Positions 8,730 to 17,129 of a stretch of DNA of 52,237 nt are shown here, in pieces. The stretch lies in assembly GCA_009841115.1 (NCBI GenBank), contig VXML01000016.1:1-52237 (forward strand). The letters are read 5' to 3'. The stretch comes from Gemmatimonadota bacterium (GTDB lineage: Bacteria; Latescibacterota; UBA2968; UBA8231). Every line of letters begins with the position of its first letter. Positions within the stretch are counted from its first letter, which is position 1. The position numbers and the translations under genes are program-made. Under the pieces are notes generated by a model, which searched no databases, had not been told where the DNA came from, and was given only the letters and a program-made list of their open reading frames with translations.

Positions 8730-9977
8730 ATGCAGACGATCACTGTATCGCGCAACGACGAAATCTACGAGGCGTTCGCCGATGTGGCCCAAGCGGCCGA
8801 CGGCACCTTGGTATGCACGTATCGCGAGAGCATGGGACACAGCTCGCGCCCCTTTTCTCGCGTAATCGTGCGCCGCAGCTTCGACCGCGGCCTGACTTGG
8901 AGCCCGCGCCAAGTGGTGGTAGAGCGCACTGAGGAAGAGACCGCCCAAGGGCTGGGACGGCTCAACTGTTCGCGCATCGCCGCCTGCCGCGACGGAACTT
9001 TGCTGCTCATCGTTGACTTGCTGCTCAAGGATACTTTTGAAGAATACTTGGAGCCGGGCATCTGCATGAACCTCCTGTTGCGCAGCCGCGACAATGGAGC
9101 CACGTGGGAGGGGCCGGAGGAAACCGGCATGACCGAGGGCATCGTCCCCTCTATCAAGGAGTTGTCCAACGGGGACCTGATCGTCGGCCTCACCGAACAG
9201 TGGCTCGGCCAGCGGGGGACCGAGGATTTTGTCGAAGTGCAGACGTGCTATCTGTCCGCCGACCGGGGCCAGACTTGGGAAGGCCCTTTTAAGGTGCCTA
9301 ACCCCGAAGGTGCGCCCTGTACTGGGGGGCCTTGGCGTCTGAACGAAGGGGATTTCGCCGAAATGGACGATGGCACCTTGGTGCTCTACATGCGCGAGGA
9401 CGGCGAGGGCCTGAGCGGCTGGAAGAGCTTTTCCGGCGACGGCGGCCGGACGTGGTCAACGCCGGTGCGCACGCACATGATGCGCTGTCTGGGCCGTCCC
9501 TCGGTGGGCCGCTTGCGCTCGGGAGAGGTGGCTATTACCTACCGGGTCGCCTGCGGCCTTGCTACGTCCTTGGGGCTCTATGTGGAGACCGCGGCGGAGG
9601 CTTTGCGCGGCTCACCTGCCTGGGCAGGTGCTTCAGCCGACCCAGAGCAATCCCAAGGCGACACTGAGGCCCGCTTCGCCTTTTTGGACAACGACCGCGC
9701 CCTGTCGGCCGACAGCGGCTATTCGGGCTGGGTGCAACTACCCGATGGGACGCTCTACGTCGTCAATTACATCACCGACGACGCGCCCCGCGCCCACATT
9801 CGCGGCTATGTAATGAGCCGCGAGGACTGGTATCTCTTTCCCGAGGGAGCGATTCGCGCCAACCATCCCTTGTCGAACAATCCCCACTACTACGACAAGG
9901 CCCAGCAGATGGCCCTTGAACAGCAACGCTGGGTTGACGAGCAAGATTGGTCGCGCCGCGTGCCGACGCAGAAATAG
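8730..9977 (+). CDS. Sialidase-like BNR/Asp-box beta-propeller protein
   Basis: 415 residues from the ATG at 8730 (MQTITVSRNDEIYEAF). Four Asp boxes of the form S-x-D-x-G-x-T-W are visible: SFDRGLTW at 50-57, SRDNGATW at 119-126, SADRGQTW at 176-183 and SGDGGRTW at 235-242. This is typical of six-bladed sialidase propellers (GH33 and relatives). There is no signal peptide, so a cytoplasmic or non-classically exported enzyme is implied. I could not map all three sialidase arginines or the tyrosine/glutamate nucleophile pair, so the true substrate may not be sialic acid. It is divergent from the paralogue operon and convergent with the PHP gene (3-base gap). Confidence 0.85.
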   Translation: MQTITVSRNDEIYEAFADVAQAADGTLVCTYRESMGHSSRPFSRVIVRRSFDRGLTWSPRQVVVERTEEETAQGLGRLNCSRIAACRDGTLLLIVDLLLKDTFEEYLEPGICMNLLLRSRDNGATWEGPEETGMTEGIVPSIKELSNGDLIVGLTEQWLGQRGTEDFVEVQTCYLSADRGQTWEGPFKVPNPEGAPCTGGPWRLNEGDFAEMDDGTLVLYMREDGEGLSGWKSFSGDGGRTWSTPVRTHMMRCLGRPSVGRLRSGEVAITYRVACGLATSLGLYVETAAEALRGSPAWAGASADPEQSQGDTEARFAFLDNDRALSADSGYSGWVQLPDGTLYVVNYITDDAPRAHIRGYVMSREDWYLFPEGAIRANHPLSNNPHYYDKAQQMALEQQRWVDEQDWSRRVPTQK

Positions 9978-9980
9978 ACC

Positions 9981-10952
9981 TTATTCGGCCCGTTTGAGTG
10001 CGGTCAGATCAAACGGATTGGACCACGCCTTTTGGCCGCGCTCGTCGACGATCTCGAAGCGCACCCAGCGGGCATTGGCCCTGAGCGCGAAGGTCGCGGT
10101 CTCAAAGAGAGCACCGTGCTGATGGTACTCGGTGCCGAAAGAGTCGGACACTCCGACGATGCGCTGCGCCGGCGAGCAGGACACCGTGGCTTCGACCTGG
10201 GTGCGGTCGTCGCCTTCGCGGTCGGTGCGGCGGAGCTGGATGTCGTGGATTGCGGGGCCGGTGCTGCCGTACGACGCGCCCGCGACTAGGGCGGCGACGA
10301 CTGCGTCAGCGGTGCGCTCTTTGACGCGGACCCAGGTCCAGCCTTGGTACGTGTCGCGCTGGTCGGCTTCGAGGGCGTGCGAATCGTCGTTGGCCAGCGC
10401 GGGGTAGAGGCGATTCTCTAGATCCATCCAGTCGTCCCAATGCACGCTCGATTCGCCGCGTCCGGCGCAGCGGCAGGTGGTGTTGAAGACCTCAATGCCA
10501 GCGAACCCGTTGAGCGGCACTGCGTCGCGCAGGATATTGACCGAACTCCAATGGGGATGGGCCAGCCAGACCGCACCGCCTTGGCGGCGGACCTCGTCGA
10601 TGACGTGCTGGGGCGGCATCTTCTCCGCGTTTATGTCCTCGTGGAAATTGAGACAGACGAAGTGGTGCCGCTGGCCGCCGAAGGGATTGTCCGGGTGCAG
10701 TTCAGCCCCTTGGATGAGCACGAAGTCGCTTGGGGCCTGCACGGTATCGATAAAGGTGAGTTTGTGGTGGTCGGACAGGCAGAGGAAGTCGTAGCCCTGG
10801 CCGACATAGCCGTCGAGCCGCTCTTGCGGCGTGGCCCTGCCGTCGGAATTGGTCGTGTGCGAGTGGAGATTGCCCTTGAGCCAGGTGTAGCCGTCGTCAT
10901 TGCTGAGGGCAAACGGGTTGGTCAATGCGCCTTTGGGTGCGTTGTCCGACAT
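9981..10952 (-). CDS. PHP-domain metal-dependent phosphoesterase (CehA/McbA-like)
   Basis: 323 residues from the ATG at 10952, with AGAAAGGA upstream. The PHP metal motifs are intact: H30-S-H32 with D37 (HSHTTNSDG), D61-H-H63, E84 (GAELHP), H132/H134 (AHPHW) and NDDSH. The C-terminal 100 residues look like a small beta domain. PHP proteins of this type hydrolyse phosphate esters or related bonds with two or three metal ions. There is no signal peptide, so it should act in the cytoplasm. It appears monocistronic, between the sialidase-like gene and the sulfotransferase operon. Confidence 0.87.
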   Translation of the reverse strand: MSDNAPKGALTNPFALSNDDGYTWLKGNLHSHTTNSDGRATPQERLDGYVGQGYDFLCLSDHHKLTFIDTVQAPSDFVLIQGAELHPDNPFGGQRHHFVCLNFHEDINAEKMPPQHVIDEVRRQGGAVWLAHPHWSSVNILRDAVPLNGFAGIEVFNTTCRCAGRGESSVHWDDWMDLENRLYPALANDDSHALEADQRDTYQGWTWVRVKERTADAVVAALVAGASYGSTGPAIHDIQLRRTDREGDDRTQVEATVSCSPAQRIVGVSDSFGTEYHQHGALFETATFALRANARWVRFEIVDERGQKAWSNPFDLTALKRAE

Positions 10953-11104
10953 TTTGGTCCTTTCTCTGGGTGGGGGTCGTGTGTCAGCGTTAAAGGCATA
11001 GTATAGAGCGGCACTCTTAGGGGAGCAATGGGGCTTATGCGTTGGCAGCGTTAGAGGAGGAGGGTAGGAGAAGGGAATGTGTGGGAATGGTGCGCCGACG
11101 CGTC

Positions 11105-12220
11105 TCAGCCGCTGGCGTCCGGCGGCTGGTAATTCCAAGCGTCCACTGCAAAACGCCATTTCTGGTTGACGCGCTCGATAATTGAACTATCGAGTTGGTG
11201 GCGGTTCTTGCGATAGCCGGATAGGGTCTGCAAGTAGTCCTCTATAGGCTTTTTTGCGCGCTCCCAATCCGGTAGGGCCAGTTCTGTGTAGAGGCGCTCA
11301 AGTTCTGATATGGGATCCTGTTCTAGCGCTTCAAAACGCACTTCGGCGAAATTTTCCTTTGGCAGTAACACCCTATCCTGCATGTATTGTTGCATCATCA
11401 GTACATAGTTGCGCTCAAAGAGATTTTCCATCTCTTCCCAAGCAAAAGTATCGAGCTGATAGGAAGGCAGAAGGGCGCGATACATGCGCATTATGGACGG
11501 ATATACAACGTATGGATTGCGCATGATGTGAATAAACTTTGCCTTGGGAAAGAGGCGCAACAGGTGGGGGATCCGGGCGAGATTGATTGGATTCTTCAAC
11601 ACAATACGCCGGCCATTGGCATGCAGTGTGGCTTTGCACACCGTATCCAAGCAGACGCGATCCCACGCGGTGAGCTCCTCATCTGTCAGCCCGCGCATCA
11701 TTACGTATTTCTCAAAGTACGCTTTGGTCTGCTTGGGAAATGACAGATGGTGCAAATAGGACAAATGGGTTGTGTTGGCAAAGGCAATCTCCTCTTCCTG
11801 TGGCAGGTCGAGGGAGACCGCTACATTGTCCATAGGCCGTTTCGACGGCACATTCTTCGCTAGCAGACGCTTTAGCCAGCCGCGCCCAATGAGGGAAAAT
11901 GTCGGCGCAAGTGCCTGAAATGTCGTGACCGACCCGTGATTGGGGTCGTGCGCGAGCAAATTGTGCAAATGCGTTGTGCCCGAGCGCCCGTAGCCCAAAA
12001 TGATCAACGGCGGCTTGTCAATCGGCGTTTTTGCCACGCGGTGCCCGTAGCACACGCGTTCGACCAGACGCAGGGGAGTTGTCAGCGCACTGACCATCAG
12101 AATGATCGCCATTTTCCCCCAGTACGGACGCGATACGCCCCTGTTTTCGCTGAGCAGGCGCACCCACGTGCCGAGTGGGGCCGTGGAGAACATATGCTGC
12201 AGAGAAGTACGTTGTTTCAA
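11105..12220 (-). CDS. PAPS-dependent sulfotransferase
   Basis: 371 residues if translation starts at the TTG at 12220. That codon overlaps the upstream stop as TTGA and follows a strong GGGGAGGG; an ATG 9 codons later is the alternative. The 5'-phosphosulfate loop GYGRSGTTH lies at 76-84 and the 3'-phosphate site FIHIMRNPYVVYPS at about 229-242. A hydrophobic stretch at 36-55 may anchor it to the membrane. It belongs to the Sulfotransfer_3-like group, which transfers sulfate to hydroxyls on lipids, glycans or small molecules. It is the last gene of the operon with the ankyrin-acyltransferase and the GPP34-P450 fusion, so the acceptor hydroxyl might be made by the P450. That link is inference. 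Confidence 0.88.
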   Translation of the reverse strand: MKQRTSLQHMFSTAPLGTWVRLLSENRGVSRPYWGKMAIILMVSALTTPLRLVERVCYGHRVAKTPIDKPPLIILGYGRSGTTHLHNLLAHDPNHGSVTTFQALAPTFSLIGRGWLKRLLAKNVPSKRPMDNVAVSLDLPQEEEIAFANTTHLSYLHHLSFPKQTKAYFEKYVMMRGLTDEELTAWDRVCLDTVCKATLHANGRRIVLKNPINLARIPHLLRLFPKAKFIHIMRNPYVVYPSIMRMYRALLPSYQLDTFAWEEMENLFERNYVLMMQQYMQDRVLLPKENFAEVRFEALEQDPISELERLYTELALPDWERAKKPIEDYLQTLSGYRKNRHQLDSSIIERVNQKWRFAVDAWNYQPPDASG

Positions 12221-13881
12221 TTGGCCCTCCCCATCTGCGGCTCTTTCAGTTGACGCCCATGAATAAAGTGATCGAGCCAAGTGCCGCGGATAATGTATAG
12301 GTAGGGCAAGAGCGGCACTGCCAAGGTAATGATCGACAGCAGAACTAATTTCACCAGACCCGGTACCGGCACATGTAGAAAGGCCCATTGTGCGACAATC
12401 GCCACCGGCATGTGGACGAGATATACCCAGAATGATCCCGCATATAACAGGGAAAACGCCCTATTCGGACGACCTAAATGGTCCCTAGCTAGCCCGATGA
12501 TTGAGTACAGTGCAAGCCAGACAAACAAAACCACCAGTACATTGGCGAAGAAAACCTGAGCTTCCTGAGCACCGAATAGGTCGCGGAACCCCCAAAACCC
12601 ATAGACCAGTTCAATGCCGACGGGAAATATCACCACTAGGACGACGGGCAGGGTGAGACGCCAATACCTGCCGAATCGCTCCTCTTCACGCTGGCAGTTA
12701 AAGTACCAAGCACCCCAAAAGAAAAACGATCCGTATAGAAGCAGCGCAGGCCATCTGTTGAGGATCGTTGTCTCGGCTTTGGGAGCAAAGCTGATGTAGA
12801 AGGATTCGGTCATCTCAATCCCGCAAAAGGCGACCAAAGCCCATACGCCGATGCCCAGAGGAGAGAGAACAATGCACTGACTAGGCCGGAGCCACGGCAA
12901 GCGATTGGCCAGTGCCGCATAGCCAGCATAGAGCACGGTCAGCGACCACAAGGTCCATAGGAACCAGAGATGCAGTAATCCAGGTAGGGAATCCAAAAAA
13001 TGGACAAGCCGCGCCCATACCGAGAAAGGTTGGTGTGGAGGTAATCCGAGGCTTGCGCGAATCTCGGCCCGCCCGGCCCACACTTCGGATTCGGTTAATT
13101 CAATATCCAGCCAATAAGCCATTGTGCGCGTGCGGCGCCAGTCCACCGCAAGCATATCCAGCGGTGTTTTGCCTTCCCGATTGTGCGCGTCGAGCAGTGC
13201 GCCTTCGCGGCGCAGGGTCTTGAATACCTCGGCCCGCCCGAATAGGGCCGCGGCATGAAGCGGGCGATTCCCGTTCAGGTCTAGCGCTTCGATCTCGCCG
13301 CCATGCCGCAGGAGCAACGCTAGCATGTCGAGGCGACCCAAGTACGCCGCCAGATGCAGTGACGACGATCCATAGCCGAGATAAGGATTGGCACGGCGAT
13401 CCGCTGCATTGGATGCGAGTTGTTCACGCACATCTTCTAGGGTGCCGTTCCGTACCGCGTCCCATACCGATTCAAAACCTCGGCTAGGGCGTTCGGCGGA
13501 CGAGTCCGTCTCTTGGGACAGCAACCAGATCGAGACAAACGCAATCGGCAGCACGGTGACCGCCGCGATTAGAAAGGGTCGCAACACGCTGCGAAAGCGC
13601 CGCCTGAGCATCCCCTTAACACCATAGCGTTGTAGGGTCTGCTCGGTGAAGTATCCGCTGATCATAAAAAATATGGGAACGGGTGTTGCCATCAGGAAGT
13701 TGATCAACAGCGTCGTCGTCACATTCTGAGTGGAATCGGAGAATACCCAAGGCATGCCAATGTAAAGAGAGAGACTCGCGTGTACTGTGACAACCAGCAC
13801 CATGGTCCCCCCTCGAATCGCGTCCATGTCATAGCGCCGCGCAACGGGCTGTACATCGGGAGTGTTTTGTGGTTTGCACAT
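12217..13881 (-). CDS. Membrane acyltransferase-3 protein with an ankyrin-repeat insertion
   Basis: 554 residues from the ATG at 13881; a TTG six codons earlier is also possible. The frame is an OatA/OpgC-like integral-membrane acyltransferase: DAIRGGTMVLVVTVH with the conserved histidine at 34, segments near 55-75 and 103-121, then several from 300 to 530. Between about 130 and 250 sits a soluble block with three or four ankyrin repeats (SSLHLAAYLGRLDMLALLL, NRPLHAAALFGRAEVFKTL, GKTPLDMLA). Ankyrins bind proteins, so this loop could dock a partner or substrate. The family moves acyl groups to extracytoplasmic or lipid-linked sugars and other hydroxyls. The stop overlaps the sulfotransferase start and the P450 fusion ends 47 bases upstream, so co-expression is likely. 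Confidence 0.88.
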   Translation of the reverse strand: MCKPQNTPDVQPVARRYDMDAIRGGTMVLVVTVHASLSLYIGMPWVFSDSTQNVTTTLLINFLMATPVPIFFMISGYFTEQTLQRYGVKGMLRRRFRSVLRPFLIAAVTVLPIAFVSIWLLSQETDSSAERPSRGFESVWDAVRNGTLEDVREQLASNAADRRANPYLGYGSSSLHLAAYLGRLDMLALLLRHGGEIEALDLNGNRPLHAAALFGRAEVFKTLRREGALLDAHNREGKTPLDMLAVDWRRTRTMAYWLDIELTESEVWAGRAEIRASLGLPPHQPFSVWARLVHFLDSLPGLLHLWFLWTLWSLTVLYAGYAALANRLPWLRPSQCIVLSPLGIGVWALVAFCGIEMTESFYISFAPKAETTILNRWPALLLYGSFFFWGAWYFNCQREEERFGRYWRLTLPVVLVVIFPVGIELVYGFWGFRDLFGAQEAQVFFANVLVVLFVWLALYSIIGLARDHLGRPNRAFSLLYAGSFWVYLVHMPVAIVAQWAFLHVPVPGLVKLVLLSIITLAVPLLPYLYIIRGTWLDHFIHGRQLKEPQMGRAN

Positions 13882-13928
13882 GGAAAAAATCTTTACCAAG
13901 GCAAATGATTCGGCAGCCTAGTGTGCGA

Positions 13929-15914
13929 TCATCGGCGCTGGAGAAGCCTAAACTTGAACGATTTGTCCACTTTGGGTAGCGGGGCCTGTCTGACCTTCAA
14001 TTCGTAGTTGGGTGGCTCGAGTTGGAGCTCGGTTTTGTGAAGAATTGTTGCTAGCGTCATCGCGATTTGCACTTCAGCAAAGCCATTTCCCAAGCATCTG
14101 TGCGGCCCCAAGCCAAAAGGGGCATATACGCCCGGTTGCTTGTGTTCTCTGCGCTCGGCAGTGTAGCGATCGATATCAAAACGCTCTGGGTTCGGGAAAT
14201 ACTCCGGCAAGTGGTGCGGTACGGTGGTGGCTATGATAACATGGGTGCCGGCTGGAATTCTGTACCCGGCAAACTCGAACGAATTGGATACTGTGCGCCT
14301 CAACGCCGGGGCAATCGGATACATCCGCAGGGCCTCCATGGCCACGCGAGGGATGACATCTAGCTTGTGCAGAGTCGCCGAGGTCGGTATGCCCGCAGCA
14401 AAAAGTGCGTCCGCTTCGGCTTTGGTCGGCGCTAGTAGCTCGGGGTGTTTGAGCAAAGCATAGAGCGTGAACGCGCTGACACCAGCCGATGTGTCGAGAC
14501 CGGCAATAAACGGCCCCAACGCAGCACCTATCAAATCGGTCTCGGGCATGAACTGGGGATCGTTGTGGTGCAAATCGAGCAGGTCGTCTATCAGGTCTGG
14601 TTCCCGACCGTTGCCCGGGCTTGTTTCATGCACCGCCAAGATGTGTTCATATAGCGCATGGACCCGTTTGCGGGCGCGCCGCAAGCGCGGAGTGTACATG
14701 AACAGCCGCGGACGATGATGCGTTAATCGAGAGAGCAACAGCGAGTTAAAAAAAGGAATCAGATCGTCCAGATATTCGCGTGGAGACGTATTGGTGCACA
14801 GCACTCCTAATTGCTCAGTTATAATGCGTTGGAGGGAGTACAGGCCCGCAAGGGGTACGTTGAGCGGCCACTCAGCGATTTCGCGCTGGGCAATATCGAT
14901 GGTCGTCGCCAAGTGACTTGTAATGTAGGAACGCGAATACCCACGCTTCAACGCTCGGCGAAGACGAAAGTGCTCCCCGCCATCCATACCTATGACTAAG
15001 CGCGTTGCGCCCAACTCTGCCGTGAAATCCATCCAGAGTTCGCGGGAGCGCAGATGCGTTTTACCTTGGCGTGCTAGAAAGAGATTGGCCTCCGGCCCGG
15101 CCAATACAATGAAGGTGCGATCAAGGGCCTGTACTGAAAAGATAGGCCCCAACTGTAGGTACTGTTTTGTGAGAAATGAACGTATGTCCCCCATCATGCT
15201 GAGGGCATTGCCGACCAAGGGCAATCCCGGCGCACGGGGGGGAAGAGCCTTGGAGGCGACTCTTCTTTGCTCCGGCTCCTCGTCTAAGGTCATCTTCTGA
15301 ATGGCCCGGGAGACCGATTGGCCGATGAGGTCCATCTGACGCACTTGCTCGATCCGTTCCTCGGCCTCTGCGTATTCCGACCTCGACAAAATTCGCGCTA
15401 AAATTTTACAGGCATCTACCAAACAGATGAGTACAACATCGCGCGGCTCTGGAATGTCGTCGGTAAAGAGAACGCCCATGATGCGCAACATAACTTCTTG
15501 CTTGACCTTGTCCTCAGAGATGGGATAGCGGCGGGCGCGAGATACCCAGAGCGTGAGCGAGACAAAACCGCCTTCATCCACTTCGAGAATCCCGCGTTCG
15601 CTCAGCCGAGCTAGTGCCTTTTCACGGATCGAATCGGCCCGCTCTGTGGCGCGCTCAACCCAAAAGCCGATGTCTTGCACATTGGTCTCTTGGGCAATGT
15701 CTGCGAGCGTCGGGTCAAGCAGGTCGTCTCCAACTGGCGTCGGATCGATCAAGATAAGTTGCTCGAGGTCGGTATCGATGCAGTACTCCAAGGCCAAGTC
15801 CATCAGTACAGCACCAGCGAGCGCATACTGCATCGTCCGATTTGGTACCTGTATGAACTCCCCATTCTCGTTATCGAGCAAGAGAAGCATGAGTTCTTCT
15901 GCGAATCTCAGCAT
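13929..15914 (-). CDS. GPP34 domain-cytochrome P450 fusion
   Basis: 661 residues. Residues 1 to about 205 match the GPP34/GOLPH3 family (LLLLDNENGEF at 10-20, AGAVLMDLALEYCI, LSERGILEVDEGGFV at 104-118). About 222-661 is a complete P450: PPRAPGLPLVGN start, I-helix AGLDTSA at 471-477, E527-x-x-R530, and heme loop FGLGPHRCLG at 600-609 with the axial cysteine at 607. The P450 half has no N-terminal membrane anchor. GPP34 in eukaryotes binds phosphoinositide lipids on the Golgi membrane, so the fusion may recruit the P450 to the bacterial membrane or deliver a lipid substrate. The gene opens the operon followed by acyltransferase and sulfotransferase genes. Redox partners are not encoded here. 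The domain calls are strong; the combined function is unknown. Confidence 0.88.
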   Translation of the reverse strand: MLRFAEELMLLLLDNENGEFIQVPNRTMQYALAGAVLMDLALEYCIDTDLEQLILIDPTPVGDDLLDPTLADIAQETNVQDIGFWVERATERADSIREKALARLSERGILEVDEGGFVSLTLWVSRARRYPISEDKVKQEVMLRIMGVLFTDDIPEPRDVVLICLVDACKILARILSRSEYAEAEERIEQVRQMDLIGQSVSRAIQKMTLDEEPEQRRVASKALPPRAPGLPLVGNALSMMGDIRSFLTKQYLQLGPIFSVQALDRTFIVLAGPEANLFLARQGKTHLRSRELWMDFTAELGATRLVIGMDGGEHFRLRRALKRGYSRSYITSHLATTIDIAQREIAEWPLNVPLAGLYSLQRIITEQLGVLCTNTSPREYLDDLIPFFNSLLLSRLTHHRPRLFMYTPRLRRARKRVHALYEHILAVHETSPGNGREPDLIDDLLDLHHNDPQFMPETDLIGAALGPFIAGLDTSAGVSAFTLYALLKHPELLAPTKAEADALFAAGIPTSATLHKLDVIPRVAMEALRMYPIAPALRRTVSNSFEFAGYRIPAGTHVIIATTVPHHLPEYFPNPERFDIDRYTAERREHKQPGVYAPFGLGPHRCLGNGFAEVQIAMTLATILHKTELQLEPPNYELKVRQAPLPKVDKSFKFRLLQRR

Positions 15915-16050
15915 TGCTCTTTAATTGGAGGGTACGCCCAAGGCAAGATCAACACACCAAGGGAGTTTTAAAACGAAGGTCATTAATCTCTAACGTGAGT
16001 TCGGGATAAGCGTCGTCTAATTTGATCATGGGCACTCATGGAAACTCATA

Positions 16051-16080
16051 TATATAATTTTCATAAAAAGAAAGTGTCAA
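16051..16080 (-). promoter_or_regulatory. Likely sigma-70 promoter of the GPP34-P450 operon
   Basis: On the minus strand a perfect -35 TTGACA (16080-16075) is followed after 18 bases by TATATA (16056-16051), inside a strongly AT-rich stretch. It would give a leader of about 130 bases before the ATG at 15914. Confidence 0.5.
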
Positions 16081-16130
16081 GAGAATATTACAATATGAGG
16101 ATCTTAGTTTGGGGTATTTTCATTCGGGAA

Positions 16131-16178
16131 AAAGACCATATAAAGTCTAAATTGAATAAAAGGCCATATATGGTCTTT
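16131..16178 (-). terminator. Inverted-repeat hairpins, probable terminator of the EamA transcript
   Basis: AAAGACCATATA at 16131-16142 and TATATGGTCTTT at 16167-16178 are perfect inverted repeats. The right copy is also nearly a palindrome by itself (AAGGCCATATATGGTCTT), and on the minus strand it is followed by TTATT. It lies 57 bases past the EamA stop. The symmetric half-sites could instead be an operator for the P450 operon. Confidence 0.55.
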
Positions 16179-16234
16179 AGTGAGAATAGTTTTTAATGAC
16201 AGACGACGTTTTGTAGTCCCTTAATTGCAGGTCT

Positions 16235-17128
16235 CTACGTTTTAGATCGCCGCCCCAGTCCCACCTGCGAGATCAGCATCCCCGCGAACATCAGCCCACA
16301 CCCAACTAGCCCGCGCAAGGGCATGTCCTCGTCCAGCAAAAGCCACCCCCCCAACGCGGCAAAAACCGTCTCTAGACTGAGGATGATGGCTGCGTGGCTG
16401 GGGGCCGCTCGCCGCTGAGCCACTACCTGCAAGGTATAGGCCACGCCCACCGACATGACGCCTCCGTAAAACACGGGTAGGGCCGCGTCGACGAGCGGTT
16501 GCAGGGCGATGTGCTCGGTGCCGACGGCGACGGCTGTGCTGAGCAGCGCGCAGACGAAGAATTGCAAAAAAGCCAGCATCGCCCAATCGAGTTGACGCGA
16601 GAGGCTGCCGATGACCAGCACGTGCCCGGCCCAAAAGAGCGCGCTCACGAGCACGAGGGCGTCGCCGCGGGCAATGGCCAGCGGCGGCTCCACGCTCAGC
16701 AGGTACAGGCCGCTGGTCGCCACCAGAGCGCCGGTCCAAGTGCTGCGGCGACTGCGATGCCGCAGTAAGAGACCGATGATTGGCACTAGGATTACGTATA
16801 GCCCGGTGATGAACCCGGCCTTGCCGGCTGTCGTGTAGACGATGCCGACTTGTTGCAGGGAAGCGGCAGTAAAAAGAAAAAGCCCGGCGAGCAGGCCGCC
16901 TGGGAGGGCGTGGCGGAGGCGGGATGAGAGTGGTGTGGGGGTGGTGCGCAGGACGAAAGGCAAAAGCGGCAAGCAGCCGAGGGCGAAGCGCACGCCATTG
17001 AAGAAGAAGGGGCCGACGTGCTCCATGCCGGCGCGTTGGGCAACGAAGGCGAAGCCCCAGATCAGGGCCGTGAGCAGGAGCAGGAGGTCGGCGCGAATTT
17101 GGGCGGAGTGCGCCGCAGCAGTGTCCAT
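16235..17128 (-). CDS. EamA/DMT-superfamily transporter
   Basis: 297 residues, almost entirely hydrophobic, with about ten membrane segments in two homologous halves. The first half begins RADLLLLLTALIWGFAFVAQR, the usual EamA start with the conserved WG. Such inner-membrane proteins export amino acids, nucleotide derivatives or other small metabolites. It starts 1 base after the stop of the DUF4159 gene, so the two are probably translated from one message. The substrate is not readable. Confidence 0.9.
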   Translation of the reverse strand: MDTAAAHSAQIRADLLLLLTALIWGFAFVAQRAGMEHVGPFFFNGVRFALGCLPLLPFVLRTTPTPLSSRLRHALPGGLLAGLFLFTAASLQQVGIVYTTAGKAGFITGLYVILVPIIGLLLRHRSRRSTWTGALVATSGLYLLSVEPPLAIARGDALVLVSALFWAGHVLVIGSLSRQLDWAMLAFLQFFVCALLSTAVAVGTEHIALQPLVDAALPVFYGGVMSVGVAYTLQVVAQRRAAPSHAAIILSLETVFAALGGWLLLDEDMPLRGLVGCGLMFAGMLISQVGLGRRSKT

Positions 17129-17129
17129 C

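Larger units (their letters stand above)
15915..16234. other. 320-base AT-rich intergenic region
   Basis: It is much richer in A+T than its surroundings. It holds the likely promoter of the GPP34-P450 operon (16051-16080) and an inverted-repeat cluster at 16131-16178. No open frame with a plausible start is seen. The base composition differs from the flanking genes, which fits a horizontally acquired operon but does not prove it. Confidence 0.6.

Noticed and set aside
9600..9650. CACCTGCCTGGGCAGGTG hairpin as a terminator
   Set aside because: It lies inside the sialidase-like coding sequence, without a T-run, and the protein continues normally.
11105..15914. Classic polyketide or peptide biosynthetic cluster
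   Set aside because: No ketosynthase, adenylation, carrier-protein or terpene synthase gene is present in the window; only tailoring-type enzymes are seen.
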